Part shown: positions 58,413 to 64,000 of the stretch, in pieces | Numbering within the stretch: position 1 is the first letter of the stretch | How the letters are laid out: every line of letters starts with the position of its first letter | NCBI RefSeq assembly: GCF_001942465.1 | Contig: NZ_MKJY01000444.1 | Span: 53,500 to 117,499, forward strand | Direction of reading: 5' to 3' | DNA from: Actinomadura sp. CNU-125 | GTDB lineage: Bacteria > Actinomycetota > Actinomycetes > Streptosporangiales > Streptosporangiaceae | DNA length: 64,000 nucleotides | Made by a program: the position numbers and the translations under genes | The notes under the pieces: model-generated | Told to the model about the DNA's origin: nothing | What the model saw: only the letters and a program-made list of their open reading frames with translations | Database searches by the model: none

Positions 58413-61400
58413 GTGGCGCGCACGTTGGATGAAGACGAGCTGGTCGGGAACTGGACGCTGGTCGGGGGCGAGTTGGCGTTGTTGTCGAACCGGCGGGCGC
58501 CGACGAAGCTGGCGTTCGCGTTGATGCTGCGCTTTTACGCGTTGCATGGCCGGTTCCCCAAGGGTCGGCACGAGCTGCCGGATCAGGCCGTCGGCTATGT
58601 GGCGCGGCTGGTCAAGGTCTCCGAGGCGGATCTGGCGTTGTATGAGTGGGATGGCCGGACGAGCAAGGGGCATCGCAGGGAGATCCGCGACTATTTCGGG
58701 TTCCGGGAGTGCGGCCTCGCGGACTCGGACAAGGCGGCGTTGTGGCTGGCCGCGAACGTGTGCGACAAGGAGCGGCGGGCGGATCGGGTTCGGGAGGCGC
58801 TGCTGGCGCACCTGTGGGAGGAGAAGCTTGAACAGCCCGCCCCGGACCGCATCCGGCGCATCATCGGTTCTGCGATCAGCCAGGCGGAGAAGGCGCAGAC
58901 CGCGTTGATCGCCGGCCGGGTACCGCAGGAGGCGGCGGCCCGGATGCTCGCGCTGATTGCGCACAGCGCGGACCCGGGCGCTGAGGAGGACGGCGGCGGT
59001 CAGGACGGGGATGCGTTGTTCGACGCGGCGGAGGTGAGTGGTGTCGACTTGTTCACGGCGATCCGCGAGGAGCCGGGCAACGTCAGTGTGAAGACGATCG
59101 AGCGGGAGGTGTTCAAGCTCCGCGCGATCCGGCAGATCGGCTTGCCGGATGGGTTGTTCGCTGATGTCGCACCGAAGATTCTCGCGTCCTGGCGGGCGCG
59201 GGTGGCGGCCGAGGCGCCCTCGCATCTGCGCTCCCATCCGCCCGGCATCCAGGTGACGCTGCTGGCGGCGTACCTGTACTGCCGGGGCCGGGAGATCACC
59301 GACACGCTGGTGGACCTGCTGATCGCCACGGTGCACCGGATCAACGCCCGTGCCGAAACCAAGGTCGTCGGTGACTTCGTGGCGGAGCTGAAGCGGGTGT
59401 CGGGCAAGGAGAACATCCTGTTCAAGATGGCCGAGGCCGCGCTGGAGGCGCCGGAGGAGCGGGTCGAGGACGTCATCTATCCGGCGGTGCCCGGCGGTTG
59501 CAAGACGCTGGTGTCGCTGCTGCACGAGTACAAGGCCAAAGGCAGCTCGTACCGGCAGCACAAGCAGCGGGTGTTCAAGGCCTCCTACACCAACCACTAC
59601 CGCACGGGCCTGATCCAGATCATCGAGGCCCTGGAGTTCGGGTCGACCAACACGGTGCACGCGCCGATGATGACCGCGCTTGCGTTGATCAAGCGGTACA
59701 AGGCCGAGGCGGGCAGCAACCGGGTCAAGTGCTACGCGGTTGGCGAGAGCGTCCCGGTCGAGGGGATCGTCGCGCCCGAGCTGGTGGAGTTGCTGTACCG
59801 GGCCGACAGCAAGCGGCGTCGGCGGATCCTGCGCAGTGTGTACGAGTGCGGGGTGTTCCAGACGCTGCGGGAGAAGCTGCGGTGCAAGGAGATCTGGGTG
59901 GAGGGCGCTGACCGGTGGCGCAACCCCGACGACGACCTGCCCGCCGACTATGAGCAGCGGCGGGCCGAGAACTACGCCAAGCTCCGCAAGCCGCTGGATG
60001 CGCAGGTGTTCATCGAGGAGATGCGCGCCGAACTGGACCACGAGCTGTCGCAGCTGAACGACGCGCTGGGCGGCAAGGGGCTGCGCTGGCTGAAGATCTC
60101 CGACCGCAAGAGTGGCGCGATCCAGCTCACGCCCCTGGAAGCGGCGCCCGAGCCGATCAATCTGCGGCGGCTCAAGGCCGCGATCCGGGTCCGGTGGGGT
60201 GTGGTCCCGCTGATGGACATGCTCGCCGAGACCGCGCTGCGCACCGGCTGCCTGCAGGCCCTCACCCCGGTCGGGGTGCAGAACCACCTCGACCCGCAGG
60301 CGCTGTTCGAGCGGCTGCTGCTGGTCATCTACGCCTACGGCACCGGGACCGGGATCCGCGCGGCCGCGGCTGGTGACCACGACCACGCAGAGGACGACCT
60401 GCGGTACGTGCGGCGCCGGTTCCTGACCGTGGAGGGCTGCCGGGAGGTGGCGCGGGTCATAGCCAACGCCACCTTCTCCGCCCGCCACGCCGGCCTGTGG
60501 GGCGAGGGCACGAGTTCGGTCGCCTCGGATTCCACCCACTTCTCGGCCTATGACCAGAACATCTTCACCGAGTGGCACTCGCGGTACCGGCGGGCCAAGA
60601 GAGGCGTGTTGATCTACTGGACGGTGGAGACGTCCGGGGCGATGGCCGTGCACTCCCAGCTGATCGCCTGCTCGGCGTCGGAGGTGCACGCGATGGTCGA
60701 GGGCGCGATGCGGCACGGCACCGACATGGAGATCGAGCAGAATTTCGTCGACTCCCATGGCGCCACCTTCGTCGGGTTCGGCATCACTCGGCTGCTGGAC
60801 TTCGACCTGGTCGCCCGGTTCAAGCAGATCAACACGATGAAGCTGTACGTGCCCGGGCGGGGCGATGAGTTCTCCTACCCGCTGCTCGGGCCGGCGCTGA
60901 CCCGGCCGATCCGGTGGGACATCATCGCCACCAACTACGACCTGATGATGAAGTACGCCACCGCGATCCGGCTGCGCACCGCCACCACCGAGGCGCTGCT
61001 GCGCCGCTTCACCTCCGAGACCACCCACCCGGCCTACGCCGCGATGCTGGAGGTCGGCCGCGCCCAACGCTCGATCTTCCTGGCCCGCTACCTGCGCGAC
61101 CGGGACCTGCAGCGCGAGACCGAGTCCGGGTTGAACGTGGTGGAGAACTACAACGGCCTGGGCGACTACATCCGCTTCGGCAAGCGCGGCGAGCTGGCCT
61201 CCAATCGCAAGGAGGAACAGGAACTGGGCATGCTGTGCCTGCACATCCTTCAGTCGGCGCTCGGCTACATCAATACGTTGATGATCCAGGACACTCTCGC
61301 GCTGCCCGAGTGGCAGGACGTGCTCACCGACGCTGACCAGCGCGGCCTCACGCCCGTCTTCCACACCAACATGACCCCGTACGGGGAGATCCAGCTCAAC

Positions 61401-61460
61401 CTCGACAAGCGTCTGGCGCTGTCGGCGATCGACGGCTCCGGTCGGCCGGCAGGGCCGTGA
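58413..61460 (+). CDS. tnpA: Tn3-family transposase (TnpA)
   Basis: About 1015 residues from GTG 58413, with GGGAGAGAG upstream; an in-frame TTG at 58362 is less likely. The N-terminal DUF4158-type region is PTKLAFALMLRFYALHGRFP, and the C-terminal DDE domain has SSVASDSTHFSA (Asp), GATFVGFGITRLLDFDL (following the second acidic region FVDSHG), and SGLNVVENYNGLGDYIRFG (third acidic region). GLWGEGTSSVASDSTHF is typical of Tn3 TnpA. It binds the terminal repeats and makes cointegrates by replicative transposition. Intact, no frameshift. It is followed by the mer genes on the opposite strand. Confidence 0.96.
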   Translation: MARTLDEDELVGNWTLVGGELALLSNRRAPTKLAFALMLRFYALHGRFPKGRHELPDQAVGYVARLVKVSEADLALYEWDGRTSKGHRREIRDYFGFRECGLADSDKAALWLAANVCDKERRADRVREALLAHLWEEKLEQPAPDRIRRIIGSAISQAEKAQTALIAGRVPQEAAARMLALIAHSADPGAEEDGGGQDGDALFDAAEVSGVDLFTAIREEPGNVSVKTIEREVFKLRAIRQIGLPDGLFADVAPKILASWRARVAAEAPSHLRSHPPGIQVTLLAAYLYCRGREITDTLVDLLIATVHRINARAETKVVGDFVAELKRVSGKENILFKMAEAALEAPEERVEDVIYPAVPGGCKTLVSLLHEYKAKGSSYRQHKQRVFKASYTNHYRTGLIQIIEALEFGSTNTVHAPMMTALALIKRYKAEAGSNRVKCYAVGESVPVEGIVAPELVELLYRADSKRRRRILRSVYECGVFQTLREKLRCKEIWVEGADRWRNPDDDLPADYEQRRAENYAKLRKPLDAQVFIEEMRAELDHELSQLNDALGGKGLRWLKISDRKSGAIQLTPLEAAPEPINLRRLKAAIRVRWGVVPLMDMLAETALRTGCLQALTPVGVQNHLDPQALFERLLLVIYAYGTGTGIRAAAAGDHDHAEDDLRYVRRRFLTVEGCREVARVIANATFSARHAGLWGEGTSSVASDSTHFSAYDQNIFTEWHSRYRRAKRGVLIYWTVETSGAMAVHSQLIACSASEVHAMVEGAMRHGTDMEIEQNFVDSHGATFVGFGITRLLDFDLVARFKQINTMKLYVPGRGDEFSYPLLGPALTRPIRWDIIATNYDLMMKYATAIRLRTATTEALLRRFTSETTHPAYAAMLEVGRAQRSIFLARYLRDRDLQRETESGLNVVENYNGLGDYIRFGKRGELASNRKEEQELGMLCLHILQSALGYINTLMIQDTLALPEWQDVLTDADQRGLTPVFHTNMTPYGEIQLNLDKRLALSAIDGSGRPAGP

Positions 61461-61555
61461 CATGTCGTCATGATGGGGGGCAAGGTCCGGCGGCCCGCCG
61501 CTCGGGCCGCTACCGGCCCGGGTGCCGGGGGGCGGTCATGGCGGCGCGGGGCGGA

Positions 61556-62482
61556 TCAGCAGCAGTGATCGTCGGGCGGCGTGGTGGCCGAGGCGCGCTG
61601 GGCGGTGTCGTGCCGGTCGCGCCGGTTCTTGGTCTGGGCGGGCCCGGTGACGGGGGCGTGTAGACGGTGGCGCAGGGCGAGGGCCCCTGCGGTGAGGACG
61701 GTGATCGCCGCGAGCACGGCGACGAAGGTGCTGTGGGCCTGGAGCCAGGTGGAGACGGTGGCCGAGAAGCGGGCCAGGGCGCCGCCGCTGGTGGCGGTGC
61801 TGCTGCCGGTGGCTGCCGGGTACCAGTACCAGGCCAGGTAGGCGCCGGTGAGGACCAGGACGGCGGCGGTGATGCGGGGGCCGTACCGGGCGAGTGCGGT
61901 GATGCGCCGGGTCAGGGCGGTGCCGGCTGCTGCGGTGGTGACGGCGACCAGGAGCAGCACGGTGGCGGACCCGGCGGCGTAGGCGGCGAAGACGCCCAGC
62001 AGTCCCGTGTAGCTGGCGGTGGCCTGGGCCTGGGCGATCACGGCCAGCAGCACGCCGAAGGTGCATGACAGGGACGCGGCCGCGTAACCGACGCCGAAGG
62101 CGGCCATGCGCCGGGTGGTGGGTGGGCCTTGGACCGTCCGGCTGCGGGCGCCGGGCAGGTGAAGGGTCGGGGAGCGGCCGGTGAGCATGGCCAGGCCGAG
62201 CAGCAGCAGCACAAGGCCGGTGGCCAGTCCCAGCCAGGGGGCGGCGGAGATCAGAGCGCGGGCTCCGGCGCTGACGATGAGTCCGGCGGCGGTGAGTGTT
62301 CCGGCGAACCCGAGCGTCAGCGCGGCTCCGGAGCGCAGGGCGCGGCCCAGCCGCACCGGAAGCGGCCAGGTGCCGGCGTCGCCGAGGGTGTAGGTGATCC
62401 AGGCGGGCAGCAGGGCGAACCCGCAGGGGTTGACCGGGGCGATCATCCCGGCGGCGAACGCGAGGGCGAGCAGGCCGTTCAC
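61556..62482 (-). CDS. CcdA/DsbD-like thiol-disulfide membrane protein of the mer operon
   Basis: 308 residues with six or more membrane helices. The two redox Cys of the CcdA fold are in MIAPVNPCGFALLPAW and AAASLSCTFGVLLAVIA. It ends PDDHCC, a vicinal Cys pair with His that could bind Hg(II). GTG 62482 overlaps the stop of the redoxin gene (GTGA). With a TlpA-like lipoprotein next to it, it would relay electrons outward. In actinobacterial mer operons such membrane proteins accompany MerT-like transporters. Last gene of the leftward operon. Confidence 0.85.
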   Translation of the reverse strand: MNGLLALAFAAGMIAPVNPCGFALLPAWITYTLGDAGTWPLPVRLGRALRSGAALTLGFAGTLTAAGLIVSAGARALISAAPWLGLATGLVLLLLGLAMLTGRSPTLHLPGARSRTVQGPPTTRRMAAFGVGYAAASLSCTFGVLLAVIAQAQATASYTGLLGVFAAYAAGSATVLLLVAVTTAAAGTALTRRITALARYGPRITAAVLVLTGAYLAWYWYPAATGSSTATSGGALARFSATVSTWLQAHSTFVAVLAAITVLTAGALALRHRLHAPVTGPAQTKNRRDRHDTAQRASATTPPDDHCC

Positions 62483-63018
62483 TTCGCGCCGGACTGGTGC
62501 AGGGCGGCCTGGATCGTCTCGGGGCCGGGGTCGGTGGCCCGGTAGGCGACCTTCCCGGCCGGGTCGACGACGATCAGCGTGGACAGCGCGGCGACCTGGT
62601 ACCGCCGGGCCAGTGTGGCGGTGGTGTCGATGGCCGCGGGCAGTTGGGGGGCGTTGATGTAGGTGAGGAACTGCCGGATCGTCTGCGGCGATTCGCTGGG
62701 ATCCATGTCCACCGCGAGGACGCCCGCCTTGCCGCTGAGCGCTTTGCCCGCCGTGGCCAGGGACTTGGCGCCGCCTGCGCATTCACCGCAGCCGACGGTG
62801 AAGAAGAACAGCGCGGTGGGCTTGTCGCCGGGCACGGTGATCTTCTCGCCTGCGATGGTGGTGATCTGGGTGCCCTTGGGGGCGCCGGGGCGGGTGGCCG
62901 CACCGGCGGCAGAAGGGCTGGTGGGGGCGTTGTGCGAGCCGCAGGCCGTGGCGCCTGCCGCGAGAGCGGCGGCGGCGAGGGTGAGGAGGGTGGGGCGGCG
63001 GGGCCTGAGGATGGTCAT
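62479..63018 (-). CDS. Thioredoxin-like lipoprotein (TlpA/MerP-like) of the mer operon
   Basis: 179 residues. Lipoprotein signal: LAAAALAAGATAC, with the lipobox Cys. The redoxin domain has FFFTVGCGECAGGAKSL, a CGEC (CxxC) in place of the WCxxC of thioredoxin, and QVAALSTLIVVDPAGKV near the C-terminus, where the cis-Pro of thioredoxins stands as Ser-Thr. It is anchored outside the membrane and could take up Hg(II) or reduce disulfides, passing electrons with the CcdA-like protein. ATG 63018 overlaps the stop of the upstream gene (ATGA). Confidence 0.83.
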   Translation of the reverse strand: MTILRPRRPTLLTLAAAALAAGATACGSHNAPTSPSAAGAATRPGAPKGTQITTIAGEKITVPGDKPTALFFFTVGCGECAGGAKSLATAGKALSGKAGVLAVDMDPSESPQTIRQFLTYINAPQLPAAIDTTATLARRYQVAALSTLIVVDPAGKVAYRATDPGPETIQAALHQSGAK

Positions 63019-63365
63019 CGGGAGCGGGGGCCTTCCTGGTCGGCCGGGGCGTGGAAGCGGTCCCGGTCGGTGGGGTGCTTGGTGGATCCGGTGGGCGGGC
63101 AGCAGGCATCGCGGTGTCTGTGGCCGCGCCGGAGGCGGCGACGGACGAGGGTGGTCACGGCGGCCGCCAGGACGAGCACCGCGGCGGCGATCACCCAGAG
63201 GTTGCCGAGGAGGCCGCCGACGGCGCCGAGGGCGCCGGCGGCGATGAGGGCGGGTCCGGCGCAGCAGGCGATCATCAGCAGGGCGGCACCGATCCCGGCG
63301 GCGGCCGGGCCGGCGCCGGAGGGGGCGGAGCGGTTGCGGCCTGGGAGCCGGTGGATGCCGGGCAT
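63015..63365 (-). CDS. Small membrane mercury transporter, MerT-like
   Basis: 116 residues with two hydrophobic helices: AAGIGAALLMIACCAGPALIAAGA and LWVIAAAVLVLAAAVTTLV. The first holds a vicinal Cys pair (ACCAG), the Hg(II)-binding mark of MerT-type helix 1; a second Cys pair lies in the tail (DACCPPTG). It would move Hg(II) into the cell for reduction by MerA. The stop overlaps the redoxin start (ATGA). MerT proper usually has three helices, so this is a shorter actinobacterial variant. Confidence 0.82.
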   Translation of the reverse strand: MPGIHRLPGRNRSAPSGAGPAAAGIGAALLMIACCAGPALIAAGALGAVGGLLGNLWVIAAAVLVLAAAVTTLVRRRLRRGHRHRDACCPPTGSTKHPTDRDRFHAPADQEGPRSR

Positions 63366-63387
63366 GACGCGTGGTGCTCCTTGCGGG

Positions 63388-63789
63388 TCAGCTCTGGCTG
63401 TCGGGGATGCGGGTGCAGCAGGTCAGGGCGGAGGCGTTGTCGGCGGCCAGGGAGCGGGCCAGGACGATCAGGTCGGCCACGCGCGGGTCGCCGACGGAGT
63501 AGCGCAGTCTCCGGCCGTCGCGGCGGGCGGTGAGGTAGCCGCAGTCGACCAGGCAGGACAGGTGCACCGACACCCGCGGCTGGGAGATGCCGGCGTGCGC
63601 GACGCAGTCGGCGGAGGTGCGCTCGCCGCCGAGGATGTACTCCAGCAGCTTGAGCCGGGTGGGGTCGGCCAGGGCGCGGAAGAACTTCGCCACCGTGTCC
63701 AGGTGGGCGCACGGCACCTGATCTGAAGCGTCGCGGGCATCTGACGCATCGCGGGCGGTGGGGACGGGCGCTGGAGCGCGGTCTTGCAT
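63388..63789 (-). CDS. ArsR-family metal-responsive repressor (actinobacterial MerR-type)
   Basis: 133 residues from ATG 63789 (GGAGG upstream). Winged helix: KFFRALADPTRLKLLEYILGG, then SQPRVSVHLSCLVDCGYLT as the recognition helix. Metal-binding cysteines: SADC, SCLVDC, and a C-terminal LTCC pair. In Streptomyces lividans the mercury operon repressor is of this ArsR type rather than the MerR type of proteobacteria. It would bind the dyads at 63811-63864 and repress the divergent merA as well as its own operon until Hg(II) binds. Confidence 0.9.
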   Translation of the reverse strand: MQDRAPAPVPTARDASDARDASDQVPCAHLDTVAKFFRALADPTRLKLLEYILGGERTSADCVAHAGISQPRVSVHLSCLVDCGYLTARRDGRRLRYSVGDPRVADLIVLARSLAADNASALTCCTRIPDSQS

Positions 63790-63810
63790 AGGGGCCTCCA
63801 CAACGGGAAC

Positions 63811-63864
63811 TATTCGCCTGTCCGCATAGTATGGTGCCAGTGAAGTATTCGGCAAGGCGCATAG
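63811..63864. promoter_or_regulatory. Paired ArsR/Mer operator dyads between the regulator and merA
   Basis: Two 19-base copies, TATTCGCCTGTCCGCATAG (63811-63829) and TATTCGGCAAGGCGCATAG (63846-63864), start 35 bases apart. Each is an imperfect dyad (TATTCG ... CGCATA, 5 of 6 pairs). They lie just before both divergent starts (63789 and 63911), the place for an ArsR-type mercury repressor to control both genes. Confidence 0.65.
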
Positions 63865-63910
63865 AAGCGGTCCCGGCCATGCGGGGCCCCGCACGTGAGG
63901 GGGTGCTGCG

Positions 63911-64000
63911 GTGAACGCAGTGGGCAGCGGATACGACCTGGCGGTCATCGGCTCGGGCGGCGGGGCGTTCGCCGCGGCGATCGCCGCGCGGCGCAAGGAC
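63911..64000 (+). CDS. merA: Mercuric reductase MerA (N-terminal 30 codons; runs off the right edge)
   Basis: Starts at GTG 63911 with AGGGGG upstream. The 30 visible codons read YDLAVIGSGGGAFAAAIAAR after a short N-terminus, the FAD-binding GxGxxG fold with the MerA pattern GSGGGAFAAAIAAR rather than the GxGPGGY of lipoamide dehydrogenase. No N-terminal heavy-metal-binding domain precedes it. Divergent from the ArsR-type regulator. The catalytic CxxxxC disulfide would be just beyond the window. Confidence 0.82.
   Translation, partial: MNAVGSGYDLAVIGSGGGAFAAAIAARRKD

Larger units (their letters stand above)
58225..64000 (+). mobile_element. Tn3-family mercury-resistance transposon (left part; runs off the right edge)
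   Basis: The segment joins a Tn3-type transposase (58413-61460) to a mercury-resistance operon reaching the window edge at merA. A plausible left inverted repeat begins GGGGGTGTCGGTAAG at 58225, the GGGG start and ~38-base length (to 58262) of Tn3-family ends. The right end is outside the window, so the repeat cannot be confirmed, and neither resolvase nor res site is seen. No frameshifts occur in this stretch. Confidence 0.75.

Noticed and set aside
58269..61463. Long open frame on the - strand opposite the transposase
   Set aside because: Antisense shadow of a well-supported Tn3 transposase; composition is Arg/Leu/Asp-rich without motifs.

Overview
The window is high-GC actinomycete DNA (Streptomyces, Actinomadura or a relative; codon third positions are mostly G or C). 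About 57 kb of it is a biosynthetic gene cluster for a nine-membered enediyne chromoprotein antibiotic. Two diagnostic parts are present. One is a neocarzinostatin-family apoprotein gene (655-1095). The other is a complete enediyne warhead cassette: the iterative PKS pksE, a hotdog thioesterase, and unbL, unbV and unbU, with accessory E6-, E8- and E9-like genes. I cannot match the whole cluster to a known enediyne, and I would treat it as undescribed until searched.

Layout: 0-3.9 kb holds the edge of a salicylyl-CoA-hydroxylase-like flavoprotein, the apoprotein, a CoA-carboxylase carboxyltransferase and an alpha/beta hydrolase. 4.2-8.0 kb holds export and resistance genes (14-TM MFS pump, UvrA-like ABC protein). 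8.2-16.4 kb holds tailoring genes (acyl-CoA-dehydrogenase-like monooxygenase, two P450s, a KAS III-like acyltransferase, O-methyltransferase, F420-type oxidoreductase, discrete ACP, ABM protein). 16.5-21.8 kb is a 6-MSAS/NcsB-type iterative type I PKS for an aromatic acid. 21.8-33.4 kb is a second acyl-unit module: free-standing condensation enzyme, MbtH protein, A-PCP didomain, HpaB-type hydroxylase, hydroxymandelate synthase, two methyltransferases and two further alpha/beta hydrolases. 33.5-43.1 kb holds an MFS protein, two TetR regulators (one butyrolactone-receptor-like), E8/E9-like genes, an AhpD-like gene, and StrR- and AraC-type regulators. 43.2-57.0 kb is the warhead cassette. 57.1-57.8 kb is a second DUF899 gene. 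From about 58.2 kb to the right edge a Tn3-family transposon begins, with a transposase and an actinobacterial-type mercury-resistance operon divergent from the start of merA.

How the genes could work together (inference): PksE, the thioesterase and UnbL/V/U build the enediyne polyene. The P450s, GMC oxidoreductase and DUF5987 protein mature it. The iterative PKS makes an aromatic acid that the KAS III-like enzyme may pass to the discrete ACP. The HmaS/A-PCP/HpaB/methyltransferase/C-domain set would make a substituted mandelate-type unit and join it to the core. This differs from C-1027-type pathways, where an aminomutase supplies beta-tyrosine. The A domain has lost the Asp that normally binds an alpha-amino group, which fits a hydroxy acid. 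The apoprotein, MFS pump and UvrA-like protein give self-protection and export.

A caution on sequence quality: about twenty genes in the first 56 kb are each broken by one or more single-base frameshifts. Where I could reconstruct the break it is usually one missing C or G in a short C/G run. The flanking frames rejoin into full-length family members, so I read these as sequencing errors and annotate them as intact genes spanning both frames. The transposon/mer segment shows none.
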